Origin: Synechococcus sp. 8F6
GTDB lineage: Bacteria > Cyanobacteriota > Cyanobacteriia > PCC-6307 > Cyanobiaceae
Length of the DNA stretch: 64,000 nt
Direction of reading: 5' to 3'
Assembly (NCBI RefSeq): GCF_002252665.1
Contig: NZ_NQKZ01000008.1
Location: 1 to 64,000, forward strand
Each line of letters begins with the position of its first letter. Position 1 is the first letter of the stretch. The notes beneath the pieces are model-generated. The model was not told where the DNA came from. It was given only the letters and a program-made list of their open reading frames with translations, and did not search any database. Shown here in pieces: positions 51,818 to 61,228 of the stretch. Made by a program: the position numbers and the translations under genes.

Positions 51818-52399
51818 CTAGCGGCTGATCTGAAGCTCCTGCAGGGTGGCCAGCACTTCGGCGCTGTGGCCGCTTGGACGCACGGCCACCCAGGTGGATC
51901 GCAACACACCAACGGGATCGATCAGGAAGGTGTGGCGTTGCGAAAACGGTGCGATCCAGCTGCCGTAGGCGCGGCTGACGCTGCCCGCTGGATCGGAGAG
52001 CAGCGGAAAAGCAAGCCCTTCACTGCTGCAGAAGTCGGCGTGGGATTCGGCGTCATCGGCGCTCACCCCCACCACAGCGGCGTTTGCGGCTTCAAAGGCA
52101 GCCAGATCCTTCTGAAAGCCGCGTGCCTCCAGGGTGCAACCGCCGGTGAAATCACGCGGATAGAAATACAGCACCAGCCAGCGTCCTCGGAAATCAGCAA
52201 GCTGCAACTGGGTTTCGACGGCCTCACCATCGGCCGCGGGAGCGATGCCCGGCAGGGCGAAATCCGGAGCGGGCTGATTCAGGGCCGGAAGCGTGCCTCC
52301 CAAAGCAAAAGCCTGCCGACCGAAGGCCAGCAGGCTTGTTGCCCCGAGAGTGGCAGGCACCAGGGCGGCCAGGCTGCGCAGAACTGCCCGGCGTTGCAT
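51818..52399 (-). CDS. Thiol peroxiredoxin, BCP/PrxQ-like, exported
   Basis: A 193-residue peroxiredoxin. The thioredoxin-like domain has FYPRDFTGGCTLEA with the peroxidatic Cys; the usual resolving Cys five residues later is absent (GCTLEARGF), pointing to a 1-Cys or atypical mechanism. The N-terminus (MQRRAVLRSLAALVPATLGA) contains an RR pair and hydrophobic stretch that could be a Tat or Sec export signal to the lumen. The ATG at 52399 was used. Confidence 0.83.
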   Translation of the reverse strand: MQRRAVLRSLAALVPATLGATSLLAFGRQAFALGGTLPALNQPAPDFALPGIAPAADGEAVETQLQLADFRGRWLVLYFYPRDFTGGCTLEARGFQKDLAAFEAANAAVVGVSADDAESHADFCSSEGLAFPLLSDPAGSVSRAYGSWIAPFSQRHTFLIDPVGVLRSTWVAVRPSGHSAEVLATLQELQISR

Positions 52400-52406
52400 G
52401 GTGCCC

Positions 52407-52643
52407 TCAGATCTTGGCCAGGTTGACACCGAGCTCTTTGGCATAGGCGCCCAGGCCCTTCTTTTGAATGGTTTTCAGGGCGCGGGTGGAGACGCGCAAC
52501 TTGACAAAGCGGTTGCCTTCGGCCCACCACAGGCGCCGCTCCTGCAGGTTCACCTGTTGCAGCTTCTTGGTGCGCACGTGGGAGTGCGAGACGGCCATGC
52601 CGTTGTTGGCGCGCTTGCCGGTGAGCTGGCAGACCCGGGACAT
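52407..52643 (-). CDS. rpmB: 50S ribosomal protein L28
   Basis: A 78-residue L28, opening [20 protein letters not shown] and containing [19 protein letters not shown]. It is a large-subunit ribosomal protein. It ends 7 bp upstream of the peroxiredoxin start on the same strand and may be co-transcribed with it. Confidence 0.95.
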   Translation of the reverse strand: MSRVCQLTGKRANNGMAVSHSHVRTKKLQQVNLQERRLWWAEGNRFVKLRVSTRALKTIQKKGLGAYAKELGVNLAKI

Positions 52644-52847
52644 GACCGATTTCCGAAACGACGTGCAGGGCACAATGCCCAAGACACCACTGTACCAACT
52701 GGTCTGCAGGGGGGTGTCGGCCCCGGCAAGGGATGGCGCCTGGGCCTGGGCTTGCGTCGGCTTTTGCTCACAACGCCTCCCCAGGTCGCGGATTTGATTG
52801 ATCGATTCGAATAACACCTCTATTTTTGAACCAGTTGTTGAGCTGCG

Positions 52848-53519
52848 GTGTTCATCACCGTTTCCGGCCAAAAGGGTGGGGTCGCCAAAACCTGCACCAG
52901 CATCCACCTCGCCAGTGTCTGGGCGGAGCTCGGCCGCTCGGTGTGCGTGGTGGATGCCGACCGCAACCGCTCGGCCCTGGCCTATCGCATCCGCGGCGAA
53001 TTGCCCTTCCAGGTGGTGCCGGTGGAGGCCGCCGCCAAGGCCAGCCGCTTTGCCGATGTGGTGATCACCGATGGCCAGGCGAGCAGCGATGAGGAGGAGC
53101 TGCGTCACCTGGCCGACGGTTCCGACCTCGTGCTGCTGCCCACTGCCCCCAAGGCCCGTGCCGTTGAGCTCACCGTAGAGCTGGCCCAGCTGTTGCAGCG
53201 CGTGCAGGTGCCCCATGCCGTGCTGTTGGTAAAGGTGGATCTGCGCCAGCAGCGGGCGGCCCACGAAGCCCGCAAAGCCCTCGAAACCTTTGGGCTGCAG
53301 GTGCTCAGGGCCGAAATCCCCCTGCTGGCAGCCTTCGATAAGGCCGAAACCCAGGGATTGCCCGTGTTTGCCGCCATCGACGACCGCGGCCGGGCTGACC
53401 CTCGCCGCATGGCCGGTTGGTCGGCCTATCAGTCCGTTGCCCAGGAAATTGAATGCCTGATTTCGAAGCCCTCATCCGTCGCCAGCAGGACCATCAGTCC
53501 ACTGCCGCTGAGCGCCTGA
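52848..53519 (+). CDS. ParA-type ATPase, orphan
   Basis: A 223-residue ParA/MinD-superfamily ATPase with a deviant Walker A ([10 protein letters not shown], signature Lys present, about 6-15), [17 protein letters not shown] (Walker A') and a VVITDG segment as Walker B. No ParB or McdB-like partner lies next to it; a small membrane protein overlaps its 3' end. It is shorter than chromosomal ParA, as in orphan ParA/McdA-type proteins. The GTG at 52848 starts it. Its cargo cannot be inferred. Confidence 0.82.
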   Translation: MFITVSGQKGGVAKTCTSIHLASVWAELGRSVCVVDADRNRSALAYRIRGELPFQVVPVEAAAKASRFADVVITDGQASSDEEELRHLADGSDLVLLPTAPKARAVELTVELAQLLQRVQVPHAVLLVKVDLRQQRAAHEARKALETFGLQVLRAEIPLLAAFDKAETQGLPVFAAIDDRGRADPRRMAGWSAYQSVAQEIECLISKPSSVASRTISPLPLSA

Positions 53520-53659
53520 GCCTCGTTCAGCCCACCTCGGTAAGCCAGGCGGTGGGAGCACCGATCGCCTGGTTGGCCTTTGCTGGTGGGCTGCTGGGTT
53601 CCTTGCTGGGCACCGTTGGCTTTCAGATCGCCTTGGCCCAGGGCTGGTTGCGGTTTTAG
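53453..53659 (+). CDS. Small membrane protein overlapping parA-like gene
   Basis: A 68-residue protein with a polar N-terminus (about 1-30) and one hydrophobic helix ([25 protein letters not shown]). It starts with ATG at 53453, 67 bp inside the end of the ParA-like gene in another frame. The overlap suggests coupling and perhaps a membrane partner for the ATPase. No family is recognised. It converges with htpG. Confidence 0.55.
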   Translation: MPDFEALIRRQQDHQSTAAERLSLVQPTSVSQAVGAPIAWLAFAGGLLGSLLGTVGFQIALAQGWLRF

Positions 53660-55563
53660 AGCCCCCGCGCCATCAGTTGCCCCATCAGGGTGGCGCTGCG
53701 CTGTTGGAAGCCGGCCAGTTCGTTGGGCTCCAGGCCGCCCACCGCCAGGCGGGCCAGCTCGTAGACATGGCGGCTGAGGTCGTCGGCGAGCTGCTGGCTG
53801 GGGGAGCTGCCGCCGGCACCGGTGATCACCGAACCGGCCGAGAGCTTGAGCAGGCCCTCCACCAGGGGGTGCTTGCGGTTCACCAGCAGCACGTGGTGAT
53901 CGGGCAGGCCCGGCAGGCGCTGCTCCATCAGGGCGCCCATGTCGTTGATGCGGCGCATCTGCTCCGGCAGCAGGATCAGGGCGGCGGGGGCGTTGTCGCC
54001 CTTGAGGGCCTGCACCTGGATGGTGATCTTGTCGTTGGCCAGGGCGCCTTTGAACAGCTCCCGCACCTTTTCACTGGAGTCCTTGCCCTCGGCATCGCTC
54101 AGCTCGCTCTCCTTCTCCTGCAGGGAGTCGTCGAGTTCGCTGTCCACCCGCTGGAACTTCAGCTCCTCGTGGCGGTATTCCAGCCAGGGGATGAACTGGG
54201 TATCAATGAAGGTGTCGGCCAGCAGCACCTCGGCGCCCTGGCTCTTCCACAGGGCCAGCGCTCCGGCCTGGCCGGCCTCATCGGTGCAATAGAGGATCCG
54301 CTTGTCATTGTCGGCGGCCAGGCGTGAGCGGTAGCCAGCGAGGGTGGTGTAAGCCTTGCCACCCTCGCCGGGGATGGGATCGGGGCTGTCGCCTTCACCC
54401 GCAGCAGCTGTCGAGCCAAACAGCACCAGGTCGGCCACCTGTTCGGCGAATTTGTCGTCCTCCATGGCGCCGATCTTGATGAACGGAGCCAGCGACTCCC
54501 AGATCTCGGCGTAGCGCTTCGGATCGTCGCGATGCAGCTCCTTGAGCCGGTCGCCGACCTTCTTGGCCACGAAGCCACCGATCGAGCGCACCCGCCGGTC
54601 GGTCTGCAGGGCTGAACGGCTTACGTTCAGGGGGATGTCGGGCGAATCGATCACGCCGCGCAGGGGCAGCAGGTAGCGGGGCACCACCTCCTTGATCGAG
54701 TCGCTCACAAAAACGTTGTTGCAGTAGAGCTTGATCTCACCCTTCTCCCAGTCGGCCCGGCCAGTGGATTTGGGGAAATAGAGGATCCCCTGCAGGTTGT
54801 AGGGGTAGTCGGTGTTGAGGTGCACCCACAGCAGCGGGTCGCCCTGGAAGGGGTAGAGGTAGCGGTAGAGCTCGATGTAGTCGTTGTCGCTCAAGTCGCG
54901 CGGGCTCTTGCGCCAGGGGGATTCGCGCTTGTTGACGGTTTCGCCCTCCAGCTGCACCTCCACCGGCAGGAAGTCGCAGTAGGTGGTTATTAATGTGCGG
55001 ATGCGGGCTGGCTCGATGTACTCGAGCTCCTCCTCCATCAGGTGCAGGACAACATCGGTGCCCGGCTCGCTGCGCTCAGCCGCCTCCAGCGAAAAGTTGG
55101 GCGAGCCGTCGCAGCTCCAGCGCACCGCCTCAGCCCCCTCGCGGGCCGAGAGGCTCACCAGCTCCACCTGCTTGGCCACCATGAAGCTGGAGTAGAAGCC
55201 CAGGCCGAAGTGGCCGATGATCGCGTCGTTCTCCTGCTTGTACTTCTCGAGGAAGTCTTCGGCGCTGGAGAACGCCACCTGGTTGATGTAGCGCTTCACC
55301 TCGTCGGCGCCCATGCCGATGCCGTTGTCGGAAATGGTGATCGTTTTGGCTTCGCGGTCGATGCGGATGGAGATCTTGCCTTCGGGGCCTTCGCTGCAGT
55401 CGCCGGCCATGGCGGCCATGCGGCGCTTGCTGATGGCATCGACGCCATTGCTCACCAGCTCCCGCAGGAACACCTCATGGCCGCTGTAGACGGCCTTTTT
55501 GATGATCGGAAAGATGTTCTCGGTATGGATCTGAATCTGGCCCTGTTCCGCCTGTAGCACCAC
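53656..55563 (-). CDS. htpG: Chaperone HtpG (Hsp90)
   Basis: A 635-residue Hsp90. The GHKL ATPase domain has the ELVSNGVDAI, DNGIGM and GHFGLGFYSSFMVA motifs, followed by a middle domain and a C-terminal dimerisation region. The GTG at 55563 places the start just before EQGQIQIHTENIFPIIKKAVY, as in picocyanobacterial HtpG; longer upstream frames are not used. It overlaps the converging small membrane gene by 4 bp. Confidence 0.94.
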   Translation of the reverse strand: MVLQAEQGQIQIHTENIFPIIKKAVYSGHEVFLRELVSNGVDAISKRRMAAMAGDCSEGPEGKISIRIDREAKTITISDNGIGMGADEVKRYINQVAFSSAEDFLEKYKQENDAIIGHFGLGFYSSFMVAKQVELVSLSAREGAEAVRWSCDGSPNFSLEAAERSEPGTDVVLHLMEEELEYIEPARIRTLITTYCDFLPVEVQLEGETVNKRESPWRKSPRDLSDNDYIELYRYLYPFQGDPLLWVHLNTDYPYNLQGILYFPKSTGRADWEKGEIKLYCNNVFVSDSIKEVVPRYLLPLRGVIDSPDIPLNVSRSALQTDRRVRSIGGFVAKKVGDRLKELHRDDPKRYAEIWESLAPFIKIGAMEDDKFAEQVADLVLFGSTAAAGEGDSPDPIPGEGGKAYTTLAGYRSRLAADNDKRILYCTDEAGQAGALALWKSQGAEVLLADTFIDTQFIPWLEYRHEELKFQRVDSELDDSLQEKESELSDAEGKDSSEKVRELFKGALANDKITIQVQALKGDNAPAALILLPEQMRRINDMGALMEQRLPGLPDHHVLLVNRKHPLVEGLLKLSAGSVITGAGGSSPSQQLADDLSRHVYELARLAVGGLEPNELAGFQQRSATLMGQLMARGL

Positions 55564-55702
55564 AGCTTTCAAAATCACGCTGACACCAGATTCCCCCGGG
55601 GTGGGGCCGCCCGCCAAGGGGGCGCCATGGGCAGGAAACCGTCCAAGGCCTCTGCCGGTGGGGGCTCCATAGGATCAGTTGCAGTCTCCTGATCCCCAGC
55701 CG

Positions 55703-56446
55703 ATGGCCAGCCAGTGGCAGAACTTCCTGGCCAATCTGGGGGCTTGGCAGGGCTCCTTCACCGGCATCAGCCCCACGGGCACGGAGCTCAAGACCACCCT
55801 TTCGCTGCTCAGCCTCGAAGCCGGCGAGCAGAACGCAGAGGGTGCGATCTCGATGGTGCGCTTCCGCCTGCAGCGCTTTGAAGGGGGCGACCGCAGCGCT
55901 CCGCCCAGCAGCGACCTGAGCCAGGAGTACCGCAGCCTCGGCCGCCAGGTGGTGTTTTTTGACACCGGCACGTTCTGCAAGGGGTCGCTGCAGCTGGCAC
56001 CGGGCACGGTGTTCGGCGGGGAGTTTGGCTTTGTGCATGGCGATCGTCGCCACCGGTTGGTGCTGCTCTACACCGAAGCCGGCGATGCCGACCAGCTGGT
56101 GCTGATCCGGGAATACCGCGTCGGCTCGGGCGCCCAGGAGTGTCCGCCGCTGACGCCGGAGCAGTTGCAGGGTTCGTGGCAGGGCAGCCGGGCCACCATT
56201 GCCGCCGACTGGCCCGAGCCCGATCGATCGGAGGCCCGGGTGAGCTTCTCGGCTGCCGAGATGGCTGAGTTGCAGTGGCTCGCCGATGGCGGCTATTGCC
56301 GCTGGCCCCAGCAGGTGAGCCACCGGGAAGCCTTCAGCGTGGAGGCCGGTTGGCTCACCGCTCCCGATCGGCTCGAGCGCCTGATCCGCTGCTACGACGG
56401 CAGCGGCGCCTGGGTCTCAGCCACTCACGAGGTGTTGGAGCGTTAG
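55703..56446 (+). CDS. DUF3598 family protein
   Basis: A 247-residue soluble protein of the cyanobacterial/plastid DUF3598 type: WQNFLANLGAWQGSFTGISPTG at the start, a lipocalin-like strand pattern and a C-terminus with DGGYCRWPQQVSHREAF. Related proteins may bind pigments or lipids. The ATG at 55703 was preferred to a TTG at 55679. It converges with the ferredoxin gene. Confidence 0.7.
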   Translation: MASQWQNFLANLGAWQGSFTGISPTGTELKTTLSLLSLEAGEQNAEGAISMVRFRLQRFEGGDRSAPPSSDLSQEYRSLGRQVVFFDTGTFCKGSLQLAPGTVFGGEFGFVHGDRRHRLVLLYTEAGDADQLVLIREYRVGSGAQECPPLTPEQLQGSWQGSRATIAADWPEPDRSEARVSFSAAEMAELQWLADGGYCRWPQQVSHREAFSVEAGWLTAPDRLERLIRCYDGSGAWVSATHEVLER

Positions 56447-56456
56447 GGGCGGTGCT

Positions 56457-56681
56457 TCAGCCGGCCTGCTGCAGCTCGGGCTTTTCCTCCGGCAGGATCG
56501 CCCCGGCCACCGGGCACACCTGCAGGCAGATGCCGCAGTCGATGCAGGTGTCGAAGTCGATCCAGTAGAAGGCCGTGCCCTTGGTGTTGGCGCCCTGGCC
56601 TGGATGGATGCAGGCCACGGGGCAGGCATCGACGCAATCGGCGACGCCCTCACAGACGTTGGTGACGATTGTGTGGGCCAT
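56457..56681 (-). CDS. Small iron-sulfur ferredoxin (4Fe-4S type)
   Basis: A 74-residue ferredoxin with two cluster motifs: an irregular one at the N-terminus (CEGVADCVDACPVACI) like that of seven-iron or FdxB-type ferredoxins, and a regular CIDCGICLQVCPVA. It carries low-potential electrons; the partner is unknown. It is downstream of hisZ on the same strand (25 bp gap) and converges with the DUF3598 gene. Confidence 0.88.
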   Translation of the reverse strand: MAHTIVTNVCEGVADCVDACPVACIHPGQGANTKGTAFYWIDFDTCIDCGICLQVCPVAGAILPEEKPELQQAG

Positions 56682-56706
56682 GGCTCGCGCGGGTGCTGGC
56701 CGGATC

Positions 56707-57876
56707 CTAGGGAGCGATCCAGAGGGTGCGGCTGCAGCCTCGGGCCTCGCCGATGGCCTGGGCTTCGGCCTGGCTGGCGGTGGCACCGCTGAGCAGTTCC
56801 GCACAGGTGCCGGCCTGGTGCAGGGCTTCGAGGTGATCGAGGGCCGGGGCCAGATCCTCCGGCCGGCCGTAGGCCACCAGCACCGGCGAAGAGGCGTCCA
56901 GCGTTGGTGCCACCAGCTCGCGCACCGCCTCGATGTCAAAGCCGAAGCCCACGCCTGCGGCCTGGGCAGGGTCTTGGCAGAACCGCCCCACCAGGGCGTC
57001 GTAGCGGCCACCGCTGGCGATCTCCACTGGCGCTTCCTGGCCCTGGCACACCAGCTTCAGCACCAGGCCGTCGTAGAGGGCGAAGTGGGGCTGGAAGCTG
57101 GGATCGAGCTGCAGCGCCACCCCCAGCCGCTCGGCAGCCGGGGCCACCGCGGCCAGGGTGGCGCCCAGCTCGGCCAGCAGCGGCACGGGGCCCAGCCATT
57201 GCTCGAGTTGATACATTACCCGGGCCGGCTCGCCCCGCAGGCGCATCAAGGTGGCTAGCCGCTGGCGATCGGACTCCGGCAGGGGCAGCTGGGCCAGTGC
57301 CAGGGGATCGAAGTTGGTGAGGGCGCGGCGGGCAGCGCTGCGCTGTCCGTCGGGGAGCTGGCTCAGTAGGACGCTGAGCACGCCGTGGTGCCCCACCAGC
57401 AGTCGGGGTTGATGGCGTTCCTCCAGGCCCAGTCGTCCGGCGGCCGCGAGCAGCAGTCGCATCAGTTCCACGTCGGCGGCGGCGGAGCGCACCCCCAGCA
57501 GCTCGACACCGCTCTGGAGCTGTTCAAGGATCCGCTGGCCGCCGCCATCGCCGGTGGAGCTGCGGAAGGTGCTGCCCATCGCCCACAGGCGCAGGGGGCG
57601 GGGCCGCTCCGCCAGGCGGGTGCTCGCGGCTCGGGCGATCGAGGCGGTCAGCTCGGGGCGCAAGCCCAGAGGTTCATCGGTGGCCAACCGCACCAGCTCA
57701 CGGCCATCGATGCCACCACCGGCCTCGAGGGTGTCCAGCCGTTCAAAACTCGGCGGCGCCACCTCCTGGTAGCCCCAGAGCCGGTAGACCGCAGCCAGTT
57801 GCTCGGCGATGCGGCAGTTGCCTTCCACCTCGCGGGGATTGAGATCCCGGGCGCCGGCGGCGGGTTGCAGGGCCAT
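56707..57876 (-). CDS. hisZ: ATP phosphoribosyltransferase regulatory subunit HisZ
   Basis: A 389-residue histidyl-tRNA-synthetase-like protein without the anticodon-binding domain, typical of HisZ. It supports a short HisG in the first step of histidine synthesis. Class II motifs are RPELTASIAR (motif 2-like) and a late GRYDALVGRF segment (motif 3-like). The ATG at 57876 is followed by the suhB-like gene upstream. Confidence 0.88.
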   Translation of the reverse strand: MALQPAAGARDLNPREVEGNCRIAEQLAAVYRLWGYQEVAPPSFERLDTLEAGGGIDGRELVRLATDEPLGLRPELTASIARAASTRLAERPRPLRLWAMGSTFRSSTGDGGGQRILEQLQSGVELLGVRSAAADVELMRLLLAAAGRLGLEERHQPRLLVGHHGVLSVLLSQLPDGQRSAARRALTNFDPLALAQLPLPESDRQRLATLMRLRGEPARVMYQLEQWLGPVPLLAELGATLAAVAPAAERLGVALQLDPSFQPHFALYDGLVLKLVCQGQEAPVEIASGGRYDALVGRFCQDPAQAAGVGFGFDIEAVRELVAPTLDASSPVLVAYGRPEDLAPALDHLEALHQAGTCAELLSGATASQAEAQAIGEARGCSRTLWIAP

Positions 57877-57912
57877 TGCGGCGTCGAGCTGGCGAAAGGG
57901 ACTGGGCTGATC

Positions 57913-58827
57913 TTATGGATCCAGGTTGGGGGCATCGAGCTCGGGAGCGCCGTAGCTGCCGCCTGCCAGGGGCTTGCAGGCGCCCAGCCCTTCGATCAGC
58001 GCCTGGCGCAGCCCCGGTGTGCAGGCGATCAGCTTGCCGCTGGCCAGCTCCGCCGGACCGCCGTCGTAGGCGCACACCACCCCGCCGGCTTGCTCCACGA
58101 GCACCACGCCGGCGGCAAGATCCCAGGGCGAGAGCCCCCGCTCCCAGTAGCCATCCAACCGGCCGTCGGCCACAAAGGCCAGATCCACCGCAGCGGCACC
58201 GGCCCGCCGCACCCCCCGGGTGCGATGGGTGAACCAGGCGAATTCGGCGTAGTTGTTGTCGACGCGGGTGTGACGGTCGTAGGCGAAGCCGGTGACCAGC
58301 AGCGACTGGCTGAGTTCGCTGCAGTCGCTCACCCGGATCGGGCTGTTGTTGGCCCAGGCCCCCAACCCCGGCGCCGCCCAGTAGAGCTGCTCCAGCGCTG
58401 GCACCGCCAGGGCCCCCAGCAGCGGCTGGCCATTCCAGGTGAGGCCCACCGAGGTGCCGAAGAACGGAAACCGATGGGCGTAGTTGGTGGTGCCATCGAG
58501 TGGGTCCACGCACCACTCCAGCGGTGAACCTTGGCCCTGGCGCCGACCACTCTCCTCCGCCAGCACCCCCAGTTCGGGCGTCTCCTGCTCGAGCACCGCC
58601 AGCACGGCCTGCTCCGCCGCCACATCGGCTTCGGTCACCAGGTCGCCGGCCCGGCCCTTCTCGCGGATCCGCTCCAGGTGGCCGAAGTGATGGCGCAGCT
58701 GCTCGGCGCCGGCCTCCGCCGCCCGGCGGGCTACGGCGGCGAGCCGCTCGAGTTCAACGGCAGGCAGCTCCGAGGCTTCCCAGGCCTGGTTTGAAAGGCT
58801 GGCCGGATGGGTGGGGAAGTCAGTCAT
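57913..58827 (-). CDS. Inositol monophosphatase family protein
   Basis: A 304-residue phosphatase with the IMPase metal-binding motifs: DPLDGTTNYAHRFP (motif A) and, further on, WDLAAGVVLVEQAGG (motif B). The substrate may be inositol phosphate, histidinol phosphate or a related sugar phosphate. Adjacency to hisZ makes a histidinol-phosphatase role worth considering, but this is inference only. The ATG at 58827 overlaps the upstream ferredoxin stop by 4 bp. Confidence 0.85.
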   Translation of the reverse strand: MTDFPTHPASLSNQAWEASELPAVELERLAAVARRAAEAGAEQLRHHFGHLERIREKGRAGDLVTEADVAAEQAVLAVLEQETPELGVLAEESGRRQGQGSPLEWCVDPLDGTTNYAHRFPFFGTSVGLTWNGQPLLGALAVPALEQLYWAAPGLGAWANNSPIRVSDCSELSQSLLVTGFAYDRHTRVDNNYAEFAWFTHRTRGVRRAGAAAVDLAFVADGRLDGYWERGLSPWDLAAGVVLVEQAGGVVCAYDGGPAELASGKLIACTPGLRQALIEGLGACKPLAGGSYGAPELDAPNLDP

Positions 58828-59192
58828 TCGTCGTCGAGGGGCAGGCCAGGGCGCACCTTGCCGCGGCCGAAGTGGCGACCGAACTGCAGCTCGTACACCT
58901 CGTCTTCGTCCTGGGTTTCCACCTCCAGCGGACCGGTGGCACGCGCGACGCAGAGAAGGCCGTAGCCGCGGCCGCGCAATTCGCGCGACAGCCCCAGCGC
59001 TTCCCGCTGGTCGATCTCCCCGGAGATCACCCGCACGGCGCAGGCTGTGCAGCAGCCATTGCGGCAGCTGAAGGGCAGGGCATCGCCCTGCTGTTCAAAG
59101 CTGCGCAGGATGTAGTCACCCTCCGGCACCTCGTGGCGGATCACGCGGCCGGTCTGGCGCCAGTGGATCGTGATCGGGTGGCTGCGGGTCAT
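58824..59192 (-). CDS. 2Fe-2S plant-type ferredoxin
   Basis: A 122-residue 2Fe-2S ferredoxin with the cluster signature SCRNGCCTACAV and a downstream Cys (GLLCVAR). It is longer at the C-terminus than photosynthetic PetF and lacks its acidic surface pattern, so it is likely one of the specialised ferredoxins. The ATG at 59192 gives it a start 68 bp from the divergent tRNA. It is coupled to the IMPase gene by ATGA. Confidence 0.88.
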   Translation of the reverse strand: MTRSHPITIHWRQTGRVIRHEVPEGDYILRSFEQQGDALPFSCRNGCCTACAVRVISGEIDQREALGLSRELRGRGYGLLCVARATGPLEVETQDEDEVYELQFGRHFGRGKVRPGLPLDDE

Positions 59193-59260
59193 GGTGCGAA
59201 GCGACTGGGAAGCCAGAGTCGAACTGCTACATTGCCATCTGGTTGCCCCATTTTGCCCCT

Positions 59261-59347
59261 GGAGAGGTGGCCGAGTGGTCGAAGGCGCAGCACTGGAAAT
59301 GCTGTATAGGGGCAACTCTATCGAGGGTTCGAATCCCTCCCTCTCCG
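59261..59347 (+). tRNA. tRNA-Ser (GGA)
   Basis: An 87-nt class II tRNA. The acceptor stem ggagagg pairs with cctctcc (59340-59346), with discriminator G. The anticodon loop ctggaaa carries GGA, decoding UCC and UCU. A long variable arm and the T-arm gaggg-ttcgaat-ccctc are present. CCA is not encoded. Confidence 0.97.
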
Positions 59348-59350
59348 TTC

Positions 59351-59377
59351 AAAAGCCGGCTTTGCAGCCGGCTTTTT
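59351..59377 (+). terminator. Rho-independent terminator after tRNA-Ser
   Basis: aaaagccggc and gccggctttt form an inverted repeat of 8-10 pairs around a short tttgca loop, followed by a T-run at 59372-59376. It closes the tRNA transcript and, by symmetry, may also act for the pst operon reading the other way. Confidence 0.9.
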
Positions 59378-59438
59378 CATGGCAATTTCTTCGTCGGCGA
59401 AGGGTGTCGTCGATGGCCAGAATCCCGCGGTTTAATCC

Positions 59439-60263
59439 TCAACCGAAGCGGCCGCTGACGTAGTCCTGGGTGGCCTGCTGGGCGGGTGCATTGAAGATGC
59501 GTTCCGTGTCGTTGAACTCCACCAGATACCCCACCTTGCCGGTGCCTCCTTCCACCGCTTCCGCATTAAAGAAGGCCGTGTGATCAGCTACCCGCACCGC
59601 CTGTTGCATGTTGTGGGTCACGATGATGATGGTGTAGCTCCGTTTGAGCTCGTGCATCGTTTCTTCGATCTTGAGGGTGGAGATCGGATCGAGAGCTGAG
59701 CATGGCTCGTCCATCAGGATCACCTCCGGCTCGGTGGCGATGGCTCGGGCGATGCAGAGGCGCTGCTGCTGACCGCCCGAGAGGGCAAAGCCGCTCTCGC
59801 GCAGTTTGTCCTTGCACTCATCCCACACGGCAGCCTTGCGCAGGGATCGCTCCACCAGCTCATCCATGTCGCCTTTGAAGCCGTTGATGCGGGCACCGAA
59901 GGCGATGTTTTCGTAAATGGATTTGGGAAACGGATTGGGTTTCTGAAACACCATGCCAATGCGACGCCTCACCTCCACCGGATCCACCTTGGGGTCGTAG
60001 AGGTCGTAGCCATCGAACACCACACGGCCTTTGAGTCTGCAGCCCGGAATTAAATCGTTCATCCGGTTCAACCCCCGCAGCACGGTCGACTTGCCGCAGC
60101 CGGATGGACCGATGAACGCGGTGACCCGTCCGCGGGGAATGTCCATGAAGACATTTTTGACGGCCTCGAACTTCCCGTAGGAAATGGTGACGTTCTGCAG
60201 CGACATGCAGACGTCCTCCTTGCTGGCTTCAACGGCTGGGCTGGTGTGGAAGCTGCTGGTCAT
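59439..60263 (-). CDS. pstB: Phosphate ABC transporter ATP-binding protein
   Basis: A 274-residue PstB with Walker [11 protein letters not shown]-loop, signature LSGGQQQR and Walker [13 protein letters not shown], plus the H-loop. It powers high-affinity phosphate uptake with PstC and PstA. It is the last gene of the operon, 45 bp after pstA. The extended N-terminus before [11 protein letters not shown] is variable in the family. Confidence 0.95.
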   Translation of the reverse strand: MTSSFHTSPAVEASKEDVCMSLQNVTISYGKFEAVKNVFMDIPRGRVTAFIGPSGCGKSTVLRGLNRMNDLIPGCRLKGRVVFDGYDLYDPKVDPVEVRRRIGMVFQKPNPFPKSIYENIAFGARINGFKGDMDELVERSLRKAAVWDECKDKLRESGFALSGGQQQRLCIARAIATEPEVILMDEPCSALDPISTLKIEETMHELKRSYTIIIVTHNMQQAVRVADHTAFFNAEAVEGGTGKVGYLVEFNDTERIFNAPAQQATQDYVSGRFG

Positions 60264-60308
60264 GGCTCGAGAGCAGGGAGGAGTTAAGGAAACGGGATGA
60301 GGTCGTGA

Positions 60309-61220
60309 TCAGACTTTGGCCATCCGACTAATCCAGCGAGCCAGGAGATTGGCGCCCAGGATCATCATCACCAACACGAAGGAGGCCGCCCAGGCCAGTG
60401 CGTTCTGGGCCTCATAAGGCATGATCGCGAAGTTGAAGATCAGCACCGACATGGTGGCGATCGGGTTGAACACCCCTTCGGGCCAAAAGGGGGAGAACAG
60501 CGCGGTGAAGATCAGTGGTGCGGTTTCGCCGGCGGCTCGGGCGATCGCCAACACCACCCCTGTGGCGATGGGGGTGAAGGCTGAGGGCAGGGTGATTCGC
60601 ATCACCGTCACAAACTTCGAAGCCCCCACGCCATAGGCTCCCCAGCGCAGTTCCTGGGGCACCAGCTTGAGGCCTTCATCGGTAGTTTTGATCACCGTGG
60701 GAAGCATCAGCACCGCCAGGGCGATACCGCCAGCCATGGCGCTGTAGCTCTGATCAAAAAACACCCGCGTCGCCACCACAATCCCGTAAACGAACACTCC
60801 ACTGATGATCGATGGAACGCCGGCCAGGATGTCGTTGCCGAAGCTCACAAACTGAGCAAACCAACCGCGCTGGGAGTATTCGCTGAGGTAGATGCCCCCT
60901 CCTACGCCGACCGGGATGGCGATCAGGGAGGCAATCAGGGTTACCAAAAGGGTGCCGAGAATGGCATTGCCAATACCACCCCCATCGAGCCCTGGTGCCG
61001 GTGGCAGTTCGCTAAACATGCCCACGGAGATCAGTCTGCCGCCCTGCACCAGCACGTGAAACAGGACGAGCAGCAGGGGCAGAACGGCAATCACAGCAAA
61101 CAAGCCAGCGATTCCGGTAAACAGTTGGTTGAGGCGGTTGCGCCGCAGGTTGGGATCAAAGTGCAGTGGCCTTCTGTCGAAGAGGGCGCTGCTGGAATAG
61201 GTGATGGGTTGGTTCGCCAT
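60309..61220 (-). CDS. pstA: Phosphate ABC transporter permease PstA
   Basis: A 303-residue permease with six membrane segments and the EAA-like loop in the MetI domain (about 95-300). The opening MANQPITYSSSALF precedes the first helix; an ATG at 61220 was used. It follows pstC by 8 bp. Together with PstC it forms the transmembrane channel for phosphate. Confidence 0.93.
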   Translation of the reverse strand: MANQPITYSSSALFDRRPLHFDPNLRRNRLNQLFTGIAGLFAVIAVLPLLLVLFHVLVQGGRLISVGMFSELPPAPGLDGGGIGNAILGTLLVTLIASLIAIPVGVGGGIYLSEYSQRGWFAQFVSFGNDILAGVPSIISGVFVYGIVVATRVFFDQSYSAMAGGIALAVLMLPTVIKTTDEGLKLVPQELRWGAYGVGASKFVTVMRITLPSAFTPIATGVVLAIARAAGETAPLIFTALFSPFWPEGVFNPIATMSVLIFNFAIMPYEAQNALAWAASFVLVMMILGANLLARWISRMAKV

Positions 61221-61228
61221 GGGGGATC

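Noticed and set aside
52848-53519. Carboxysome-positioning McdA
   Set aside because: It has a ParA fold and the neighbouring small protein is not McdB-like; no carboxysome gene lies in the window, so no specific assignment was made.
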